This document shows, piece after piece, positions 8,223 through 15,105 of a stretch of DNA of 64,000 nucleotides. A program made the position numbers and the translations under genes. The notes below the pieces were generated by a model. That model saw nothing but the letters and a program-made list of their open reading frames with translations, had not been told where the DNA came from and did no database searches. Location of the stretch: NCBI RefSeq assembly GCF_900100085.1, contig NZ_FNEJ01000005.1:205111-269110 (forward strand). The letters are read 5' to 3'. The DNA comes from Salipiger marinus (GTDB lineage: Bacteria > Pseudomonadota > Alphaproteobacteria > Rhodobacterales > Rhodobacteraceae). Numbering within the stretch: position 1 is the first letter of the stretch; every line of letters begins with the position of its first letter.

Positions 8223-9905
8223 ATGTCCGATCTCACCACCCCTCCCCATCCCGCGCCCGACGCGGCCTCAGAGATCACCGAACGCTGGTGGCATCGCGCG
8301 ACGGGCTACCAGATCTATCCGCGCAGCTTTGCCGACAGCAATGGCGACGGCATGGGCGACATTCCCGGCATCATCGCGAAACTGCCGCATCTGTCGGATC
8401 TGGGCATCGGCTTTGTCTGGCTGTCGCCGGTCTATGCCTCGCCCATGGTCGATAACGGCTATGACATCTCCGATTACCGCAACATCGCCCCCGAGTTTGG
8501 CACGCTTGACGATATGGACCGGCTCATCGCGGCGGCACGCGAGCGGGGCATCGGCATCGTGATGGATCTGGTGGTCAACCATTCCTCCTCCCTGCATGCG
8601 TGGTTCTGCAAGGCGCGCGCCGCGCGCGACTGCCCCGAGCATGACTATTACATCTGGCGCGATCCCGGCCCCGAGGGCGGCCCGCCCGACGATGCCCGCG
8701 CCGCGTTCGGTGGCCCGGCATGGACCTATGTGCCGGAGGTCGGGCAGTATTATTTCCACTATTTCAGCCCGGCCCAGCCCGATCTCAACTGGCAGAACCC
8801 CGCCCTGCGCGCCGAGGTTTATGACATGATGCGCTGGTGGCTGGACCGGGGCATCGCGGGCTTCCGCATGGATGTCATCAGCCTGATCGGCAAGGATGTG
8901 GATGCCCGCCTTTACGAGGAAGGCCCGCATCTGCACCCCTTCCTGCAGGAGATGCACCGCGAGGTTCTGGCCGGGCGCGACGTGCTGACCATCGGCGAAA
9001 GCTGGTCGGTCTCGACCGAGACGGGGCTGCTTTACTGCGGGCGCGACCGGGACGAGCTGGATATGGTGTTCGAATTCAGCCATATCCGCGAAGGCTGGCA
9101 CCCCGAGCTGGGCAAGTTCGCGCCAAAGCCCTTTGATCTGGTGGCCTTCAAACGGGCGCTGTTCTCGTGGCAGGATCTGACGCGCGAGGATGGCTGGCAC
9201 GCGCTGTTCCTGTCCAACCACGATCTGCCGCGGCAGGTGTCGTTCTACGCCGATGACCAGCAGTTCCGCCGCGCCGGGGCCAAGATGCTGGCCACCGTGC
9301 TGCACCTGCTCAAGGGCACGCCCTTTGTCTATCAGGGCGAAGAGATCGGCATGACCAATGCCCGCTTCGACCGCATCGACCAGTATCGCGACCTTGAAAC
9401 GCTTAACCATTTCGAGGAGCAGATCGCGCTTGGCGTGGAGCCGGAGGTGTTCATCACCGGTGCCAACCGCAACAGCCGCGACCATTCCCGCACCCCGATG
9501 CAATGGAGCGACGCGCCCAATGGCGGCTTCACCACCGGCACGCCATGGATCGAGGTCAATCCGAATTTCTGCGACATCAACGTGGCGCAGGATCTGGGCG
9601 ATCCCGACAGCATCTTCACGCATTACCGGCGGCTGATCGCGCTGCGCCAGCAGAACGACATCGTGGCCTTCGGCCATACCCGCCAGCTTCTGGCCGCAGA
9701 TGCCGGGGTTCTGGCCTTTGAACGCAGGCTGGGCGGGCGCCGGATCGTGGTCTTTGCGAACTTCACCCCGCATCCGCAGCGGCGCGATCTGCCCGAAGAC
9801 GTGACGGGCAGGGGCGAGGCGCTGGTGCACAGCCATGCGCGGCGCGACGAGGTGCCGGGGCAGCTTGACCTTGCCCCCTTCGAAAGCTTCGCCTGCCAGA
9901 TCTGA
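8223..9905 (+). CDS. GH13 oligo-1,6-glucosidase / alpha-glucosidase family protein
   Basis: 560 residues, cytoplasmic. A GH13 enzyme close to oligo-1,6-glucosidases and trehalose-6-phosphate hydrolases: YQIYPRSFADSNGDGMGDI, VVNHSS, nucleophile Asp217 in GFRMDVI, acid/base Glu259 in TIGESW, and His333-Asp334 in SNHDLPR. TPMQWSDAPNGGFTTGTPWI is the conserved C-terminal block of the family. It differs from its upstream neighbour enough to suggest a distinct specificity, so the two may act in sequence on alpha-glucans or sucrose/trehalose-type sugars. A hairpin at 9917-9937 closes the unit. Confidence 0.87.
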   Translation: MSDLTTPPHPAPDAASEITERWWHRATGYQIYPRSFADSNGDGMGDIPGIIAKLPHLSDLGIGFVWLSPVYASPMVDNGYDISDYRNIAPEFGTLDDMDRLIAAARERGIGIVMDLVVNHSSSLHAWFCKARAARDCPEHDYYIWRDPGPEGGPPDDARAAFGGPAWTYVPEVGQYYFHYFSPAQPDLNWQNPALRAEVYDMMRWWLDRGIAGFRMDVISLIGKDVDARLYEEGPHLHPFLQEMHREVLAGRDVLTIGESWSVSTETGLLYCGRDRDELDMVFEFSHIREGWHPELGKFAPKPFDLVAFKRALFSWQDLTREDGWHALFLSNHDLPRQVSFYADDQQFRRAGAKMLATVLHLLKGTPFVYQGEEIGMTNARFDRIDQYRDLETLNHFEEQIALGVEPEVFITGANRNSRDHSRTPMQWSDAPNGGFTTGTPWIEVNPNFCDINVAQDLGDPDSIFTHYRRLIALRQQNDIVAFGHTRQLLAADAGVLAFERRLGGRRIVVFANFTPHPQRRDLPEDVTGRGEALVHSHARRDEVPGQLDLAPFESFACQI

Positions 9906-9916
9906 GGACGCCCAAG

Positions 9917-9937
9917 GGCCGGGCGCCGCGCCCGGCC
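9917..9937. terminator. Hairpin between convergent GH13 and oxidase genes
   Basis: GGCCGGGCGC-C-GCGCCCGGCC: ten complementary bases per arm, effectively a shorter stem with a small loop. It lies between the GH13 stop and the stop of the leftward oxidase-cluster gene, so it can serve both directions. It has no T run. Confidence 0.5.
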
Positions 9938-10257
9938 TAGCCGCAGGAAGAGGCGAAGGCCACGGGGAACAGAGTCCAGACCATCGCCACGACGGCGGAG
10001 ATGGCCAGCGTCACGGTGACCTGCTGGATAAGCGGGCTGCGGCTCGCCCATGGACGGGCGACCAGATACAGCACCGCCGCCTGCAGCAGGATCGCCACCC
10101 CCCAAGCCGCGATCAGCGCCACCCGGTGCAGCGAGGCCGGGCCAAGATCCTGCTGCGGCCAGCCAAGGCCGCAGCCCAGCCCGTGCAGCGCATAGACCCC
10201 GGTGAACAGCCCCAGCCAGATCAGGATCGGCGCAAAGATGCGGGCCACCTCGGTCAT
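9937..10257 (-). CDS. Small membrane protein of the terminal oxidase operon
   Basis: 106 residues, three predicted membrane spans (IFAPILIWLGLFTGVYAL; VALIAAWGVAILLQAAVLYLV; VTVTLAISAVVAMVWTLFPVAF). The start overlaps the stop of the oxidase subunit I-III gene (ATGA), so it belongs to the operon. Position and size suggest an extra small subunit or assembly factor, but I do not recognise a family. Confidence 0.7.
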   Translation of the reverse strand: MTEVARIFAPILIWLGLFTGVYALHGLGCGLGWPQQDLGPASLHRVALIAAWGVAILLQAAVLYLVARPWASRSPLIQQVTVTLAISAVVAMVWTLFPVAFASSCG

Positions 10258-12725
10258 TGCAGCAGCCCCGGCGCCAGACAGGCCGCCATGGCGACGATGC
10301 CGACAAAGCCCGCATAGTCGATCCAGAGCCGCGCGATGCGGATCTCTGTGCAGCGCGCCTGCGACACGAAGCCGGACCGCAGCCGCGCAAGGCAGTAGCC
10401 GGTCAGCAGCAGCGCCAGCGCCGCGTGCAGCGCCGCATAGCCCGCGATGACGGCGACGGTCGCGCCATAGGCATGGCCGGTCGGATCGGGGGCGGCGGCC
10501 AGCAGCCACAGCGCCGAGGCAAGCAGCAGCATCTGCCCCACCGCCGCCACGCCAAGCCCGACATGGGGGGCGGCGCGGCGTTCCGCCAGCCGGATGGCGG
10601 GGGAGGCAAGCCCGGCCCCGGCCAGCACCAGCAGCGGCAGCAGCGGCATCCAGTCCAGATAGCGCGGCGGCGGCCATCCCGGCGCGATGGTCCACAGAAA
10701 GGCATAGCCGAACAGCAGCGAGCCAAAGAGCGTCGCATTGGCCAGCAGCAGGAACACCGATCCCCACCATGCCGGGGCGCCCGGACGTTCGGCGGCAAGC
10801 GGCAGCGTGGTGTCACGCCCCACCGGCTGCGGGCCCTGATCGGCGCGGTGGCCAAGGCTCCATGCCCATTTCAGCGCAAGGGCCGCCACCAGCACCACGG
10901 CGATGGGCGGCAGCCAGTAAAGCTTGAACAGGAAACCCGCGAAGAAAAGCCCGGTGACGGCGGACATCACCACGGGCAGCGCGGTATTGCCGGGCAGGAT
11001 CACCATGGCCTCGGGCGTTCCCCGGGCGGTGCTGACGGTCAGGATCTCGCGCTGGTTGCCGCGGGGGGCGCCCAGAAATCCCTCGCCCTTGGCGATGGCC
11101 ACGCCGATCTTGGGATCGCTCCAGAGCGGATCGCGCCCGTGGATCAGCGGCAGGCTGGCGAAGTTGTAAGACGGCGGCGGGGTCGGCATCGCCCATTCAA
11201 GGCTGGCGGCGCCCCACGGGTTGCGCGATCCGCGCACCGACACCAGCAGGTTGGTCGCGATGTCGATCACCACCAGCGCAAAGCCGATCGCCATGACAAA
11301 GGCGCTGATCGAGGAGGCGAGGTTGATCAGCTCCCAGCCGCTGCCCGCGTCATAGGTGGGGATGCGCCGCCGCTGCCCCATCAGGCCCGACCAGTGCAGC
11401 AGCAGGAAGGTGCCGTGGAAGCCCAGAAAGATCAGCCAGAACGCCGTCTTGCCCAGCTTGAAGAACCGCTTGCGCCCGCCGACCTGCGGCAGCCAGTAGT
11501 AAAGCGCCGCCAGCATCGGAAAGACGAAGCCCCCGACCAGCACGTAATGCAGATGTGCCACGATGAAGGTGGTGTCATGCGCCTGCCAGTTGAAGGGCAC
11601 GATGGCCACCATGACCCCGGTCAGCCCGCCGATCACGAACGTGGCGAAAAAGGCGACGATCCAGAGCATGGGCATGTGCATCTCTGGCCGCCCTTTCCAG
11701 AGCGTGCCGATCCACGCAAAGACCTGAATGGCGGTCGGCACCGCCACCAGCGTGGAGGCTGCGGAAAACAGCGCAAGGCCCAGATGCGGGATCCCCGTGG
11801 TGAACATGTGATGCACCCAGAGCCCGAAGCTGAGAAAGCCAAGCGCCACCGCGCCCGCGACCACCCAGCTATAGCCCAGAAGCGGCGTGCGGGCCATCAC
11901 CGGCAGGATGGTGGAGATCACCCCGGCGGCGGGCAGGAAGATGATATAGACCTCCGGATGACCGAACAGCCAGAACAGATGCTGCCAGAGCAGGCTGTCC
12001 CCGCCCAGATCGGCCTGAAAGAACGGCAGGCCGAAGGCACGCTCCAGTTCCAGCAGGATGGAGCCGAGGATCAGCGGCGGAAAGCCGGTCAGGATCATCA
12101 GCGAGGTGACCAGCGCATACCACGCAAAGATCGGCATGCGGTCAAGGCTCATGCCGGGCGCGCGGATCTTCAGGATGCTGACCGTCAGCTCCACCGCGGC
12201 GGCCATGGCCGAGATCTCGACAAAAGTGATGCCAAGCAGCCAGAAATCCGGGTTGATGCCCGGCGAGCCCAGCGTGGAGGAGAGCGGCGGATACATGAAC
12301 CAGCCGCCATCGGGCGCCACCCCCGCCAGCAGCGACAGCAGCAGCATGGTGCCGCCAAAGACGTAGCACCAGAAGCCGTAGGCGGTCAGCCGGGGAAAGG
12401 CGAGATCGCGCGTGCCCAGCATCTTTGGCAGCAGATAGACCGCCAGCCCCTCGAACAGCGGGATGGCGAAGAGGAACATCATCACGGTGCCATGCATCGT
12501 GAAGATCTGGTTGTAGACCTCGGCCTCCATGAAGGCGGAATGCGGCGTGGCCAACTGCGCGCGGATCATCATGGCAAGGATGCCGCCGACGCCGAAGAAG
12601 AAGAACGCCGCCAGCATGAACATGCGGCCCAGATCGGAATGGTTCACCGTCGTGAACGGACGGCGCCAGCCCCGGTCCGAGGCCCAGATCCGGCTCAGCT
12701 CGCGGTGTCGGCGTAGGGCGTTCAT
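10254..12725 (-). CDS. Heme-copper oxidase, subunit I fused to subunit III
   Basis: 823 residues. Residues about 1-560 are subunit I, with all heme and copper ligands visible: His in FTMHGTVMM, HPEVY with the CuB His and cross-linked Tyr, the His pair in WVHHMF, and VAHLHYVL for the two hemes. Residues about 590-823 form a subunit III-like set of helices (NATLFGSLLFGYAFLW onward), so III is fused and no separate gene is needed. It reduces O2 to water at the inner membrane. Its start overlaps the subunit II stop (12722-12725). The subunit II partner lacks Cu-A ligands, so the electron donor may be quinol or an unusual protein rather than cytochrome c. Confidence 0.92.
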   Translation of the reverse strand: MNALRRHRELSRIWASDRGWRRPFTTVNHSDLGRMFMLAAFFFFGVGGILAMMIRAQLATPHSAFMEAEVYNQIFTMHGTVMMFLFAIPLFEGLAVYLLPKMLGTRDLAFPRLTAYGFWCYVFGGTMLLLSLLAGVAPDGGWFMYPPLSSTLGSPGINPDFWLLGITFVEISAMAAAVELTVSILKIRAPGMSLDRMPIFAWYALVTSLMILTGFPPLILGSILLELERAFGLPFFQADLGGDSLLWQHLFWLFGHPEVYIIFLPAAGVISTILPVMARTPLLGYSWVVAGAVALGFLSFGLWVHHMFTTGIPHLGLALFSAASTLVAVPTAIQVFAWIGTLWKGRPEMHMPMLWIVAFFATFVIGGLTGVMVAIVPFNWQAHDTTFIVAHLHYVLVGGFVFPMLAALYYWLPQVGGRKRFFKLGKTAFWLIFLGFHGTFLLLHWSGLMGQRRRIPTYDAGSGWELINLASSISAFVMAIGFALVVIDIATNLLVSVRGSRNPWGAASLEWAMPTPPPSYNFASLPLIHGRDPLWSDPKIGVAIAKGEGFLGAPRGNQREILTVSTARGTPEAMVILPGNTALPVVMSAVTGLFFAGFLFKLYWLPPIAVVLVAALALKWAWSLGHRADQGPQPVGRDTTLPLAAERPGAPAWWGSVFLLLANATLFGSLLFGYAFLWTIAPGWPPPRYLDWMPLLPLLVLAGAGLASPAIRLAERRAAPHVGLGVAAVGQMLLLASALWLLAAAPDPTGHAYGATVAVIAGYAALHAALALLLTGYCLARLRSGFVSQARCTEIRIARLWIDYAGFVGIVAMAACLAPGLLQ

Positions 12726-13357
12726 GGGGTGTCTCCCGCAAGGAATGTGGTCCAGTCGGCCGGGTCAAGCGCGCGCAGGGTGAAGCTGTGGCCCAGATAG
12801 CCGATGCCGCTGAATTCCGCGCCAAGGCCGCGATACTCCCCGGCGCTGTCCGCCTGCAGGCCCAGAATGTTGGTGCGCCCCGGGATCGCGTCCAGCTTTC
12901 CGGCAAGGCGCGGCACCCAGAAGCTGTGGATCACGTCGACGGAGGTGATCTCGATCTCCACCGGCTGGCCTGCGGGGATGAACAGCACATCCTCCGTCGG
13001 CGCCCGGTCGGTGCCGGGATAGCGGAAGGTCCATGCCCATTGCCGCGCCTCGGCCTGCACCCGCGTGGCCTCGGGCTTGCCCGCCACAAGGAACCGCTCT
13101 CCCAGCATCAGGCCCCAGACCAGCAGCGCGGCCAGCACCGTCAGCGGAAAGGCCAGCCCAAGCCCCGCCAGCCAGACCCGCTCTCCGTCGCGGCCATGGC
13201 CGCCCCGGCGAAAGGCGGCGGCCAGCAGCGCCATCACGAAGACAAAGATAATGGTGCCGCCGACCAGCATGCCCCACCACAGATCCGCCACCGCCGCCGC
13301 CACCGGACCCGCCGGATGCAGCGTTGACAGATCCTCTGCGCAACCGACAAGCAGCAC
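12722..13357 (-). CDS. Heme-copper oxidase subunit II lacking the Cu-A site
   Basis: About 211 residues: lipoprotein-like N-terminus (LLVGC), two helices (LWWGMLVGGTIIFVFVMALL; LAFPLTVLAALLVWGLML) and the cupredoxin domain with QWAWTFRYPG and IHSFWVPRLAGKLDAIPGRTN. In Cu-A proteins the late motif is C-AEF-C-G-x-x-H-x-x-M. Here it reads GLGAEFSGIGYLGH, so the two Cys, the His and the Met have become Gly179, Ser183, Tyr187 and His190. Loss of Cu-A is typical of quinol-oxidase subunit II. The start is uncertain: GTG at 13357 is the nearest in-frame codon but gives a very short signal sequence, and only 42 bases separate it from the divergent DUF2231 gene. Confidence 0.8.
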   Translation of the reverse strand: MLLVGCAEDLSTLHPAGPVAAAVADLWWGMLVGGTIIFVFVMALLAAAFRRGGHGRDGERVWLAGLGLAFPLTVLAALLVWGLMLGERFLVAGKPEATRVQAEARQWAWTFRYPGTDRAPTEDVLFIPAGQPVEIEITSVDVIHSFWVPRLAGKLDAIPGRTNILGLQADSAGEYRGLGAEFSGIGYLGHSFTLRALDPADWTTFLAGDTP

Positions 13358-13399
13358 AGGCGTTGAGCCTGCGACACAGCGGCGAAAGAGGAGCCCAGA

Positions 13400-13915
13400 A
13401 TGGCGGAACGGGAGAAAATCGAAGGCGCGGAGGAACTGATCGATCCGATCGCGCAGCGCGTGGGGTTTGACGAGACGGAATCGCGCATCGCGATCCTCGG
13501 CCATCCCATCCACGCCATGGCCGTCGCCTTTCCGGTGGCGCTGACCTTCTGCACGCTTGGCGGCGATCTGCTTTACTGGTGGACGGGCGATGCCTTCTGG
13601 GCGCGCGCGGCCCTCTGGGCGGCGGGGACCAGTTTCCTGTTCGGCATGCTGGCGGGCATCTCCGGCACGGCGGAACTGCTGCTGGTGCCGGGCATCCGCA
13701 GCCGCGCCTCGGCCTGGACGCATTTCATCATCGCCGTCACCCTGCTGTCGCTGCTTGGCGCCAACTGGGGGCACCGGCTCGACGGCTACGAGGCGGCGGT
13801 GCTGCCTTACGGGCTGCTCCTGTCGGGGCTGTCGGCGGTCGTGGTGGCGGCAACGGGTTGGCATGGGGGCAAGCTCGTTTTCGATTATCGGCTGGGCACG
13901 TCGAAGGGCAGCTGA
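13400..13915 (+). CDS. DUF2231 four-helix membrane protein
   Basis: 171 residues with four hydrophobic segments. Family marks are LGHPIHAMAVAFPVALTF at the first helix and GWHGGKLVFDYRLGT at the end. DUF2231 proteins are inner-membrane proteins of unknown role, with conserved His residues that may bind heme or metal. GAGGAG precedes the ATG. It is divergent from the oxidase operon by 42 bases, and its 3' end overlaps the convergent CopD-like gene by 31 bases. Confidence 0.8.
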   Translation: MAEREKIEGAEELIDPIAQRVGFDETESRIAILGHPIHAMAVAFPVALTFCTLGGDLLYWWTGDAFWARAALWAAGTSFLFGMLAGISGTAELLLVPGIRSRASAWTHFIIAVTLLSLLGANWGHRLDGYEAAVLPYGLLLSGLSAVVVAATGWHGGKLVFDYRLGTSKGS

Positions 13916-14391
13916 CGCCCCTGCGGTTCGGCCAGCCAGTCAGGAATGCCAAGCCCGCGCAGTTCGGGCTTGGCCAGCACCAGCGTCAGGATCACGAGGA
14001 TGGTGCCGCAAAGCACCCCTGTCGGCAGTCCCGGCGCGGGCGGTCGGTGCATGCCGGAGGATTCCGCCACGGCCACGATGGTGCGCCCGACCCAGGCGTG
14101 AAACGCGACCAGCACCGCCACGAACAGCAGCTTGAGATAAAGCCACGGCTCATAGACCTCGCGGATCAGGATCAGCCATGTGCCCGCGATCACCGCAATC
14201 ACCGCCGCAGGGGTCGCGACAAAGGTGTAGGTGTAATGGCTGACGCGGCGGATGCGCTGGTAATCCGCGATGCCGATGGCCGGGTCGTGCCGCGCCATCA
14301 TGTTGGGCAGCGCAAACAGCGCGCCGCACCAGATCAGCAGTCCGGTGATGTGCAGCGCCTTGAGATGGGGCACGATGTCCGTAATGGTCAT
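13885..14391 (-). CDS. CopD/HemJ-like membrane protein
   Basis: 168 residues, four hydrophobic spans. LKALHITGLLIWCGALFALPNM and YLKLLFVAVLVAFHAWVGR are the conserved blocks shared by CopD-type copper proteins and HemJ-type protoporphyrinogen oxidases, including His in the first helix and His in the FHAW block. Either copper handling or heme biosynthesis would suit its place in a heme-copper oxidase cluster. The start overlaps the upstream ctaG stop (ATGA), so the two are one transcript. Confidence 0.75.
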   Translation of the reverse strand: MTITDIVPHLKALHITGLLIWCGALFALPNMMARHDPAIGIADYQRIRRVSHYTYTFVATPAAVIAVIAGTWLILIREVYEPWLYLKLLFVAVLVAFHAWVGRTIVAVAESSGMHRPPAPGLPTGVLCGTILVILTLVLAKPELRGLGIPDWLAEPQGRQLPFDVPSR

Positions 14392-15095
14392 GCGGGTGCC
14401 CTGAGCTGGACCCAGCCGCGGCGCGCGACAAGGGCGGCGAAGATCGCATAGGGCAGGCCCGCCGGAACCCACATCAGCAGCCCGGCAAGCTGCTGGTCGG
14501 CCAGCGGCAGCAGGCCCCAAGCCATGGGGGCGGTCTGGTGGATCTCGTAAAGCGGCGCGGGGGCAAAGGTCAGCACCGCGCCCAGCAGGGCCATCTGGAT
14601 ATAGGCCGCCGTGACCAGCAGCAGCGCGCCGGGGGTGGGCGCGTCCTCGGACAGCACGGCGCGCCAGAAAAACAGCGCCGGCAGGAACAGCGTCGCCTGC
14701 ATCAGCCAGTAGGCCGCCACATTGGACAGCGCGAGATCATAGGCGGCAGGCGCGTGCCAGCCCCAGAGCGCCACCGTCGACAGTGCAAAAAATGCCGTCC
14801 CGCCGCCGCGCCGCCATTGCGGCAGCGCCTGCGCCAGAAGCGGCGCCGCCACGGCGACCAGCAGCACGTGATGCACGGTGCGGGCGGAAAACAGCGCCGA
14901 GGACAGCGCGCAGAGCGGCGAGACAAAGACGATGGCCAGCGTCACCACCGCCGCCGCACCGGGGCGGCTGCGACCGATCACGAAGGCCAGCACCGCAAGC
15001 CCGCACAGCACCACCGGGTCAAGGTTCCACCGCGTCCAGAGCGCGCCGGGGGCCGGGGCGGGGCCGCAGTAAATGTCGTTCAGCGCTTCGAACAT
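14388..15095 (-). CDS. ctaG: CtaG-type (caa3 family) cytochrome oxidase assembly protein
   Basis: 235 residues, about seven membrane spans. Opens with IYCGPAPAPGALWTRWNLDP and carries FVSPLCALSSALFSARTVHHVLLVAVAAPLL, characteristic of the integral CtaG_Cox family (unlike the periplasmic Cox11-type CtaG). The family is needed for heme-copper oxidase assembly. The gene is coupled to the CopD/HemJ-like gene and lies 10 bases upstream of the YdeP-like molybdoenzyme stop. The symbol reflects the family name used for Bacillus CtaG. Confidence 0.82.
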   Translation of the reverse strand: MFEALNDIYCGPAPAPGALWTRWNLDPVVLCGLAVLAFVIGRSRPGAAAVVTLAIVFVSPLCALSSALFSARTVHHVLLVAVAAPLLAQALPQWRRGGGTAFFALSTVALWGWHAPAAYDLALSNVAAYWLMQATLFLPALFFWRAVLSEDAPTPGALLLVTAAYIQMALLGAVLTFAPAPLYEIHQTAPMAWGLLPLADQQLAGLLMWVPAGLPYAIFAALVARRGWVQLRAPA

Positions 15096-15105
15096 GCCAT
15101 CTCCG

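Noticed and set aside
10257..12716. 819-codon plus-strand open frame opposite the oxidase subunit I-III gene
   Set aside because: Translation is a low-complexity His/Arg/Gln/Gly-rich shadow produced by GC-rich third positions. The minus-strand protein is a clear heme-copper oxidase.
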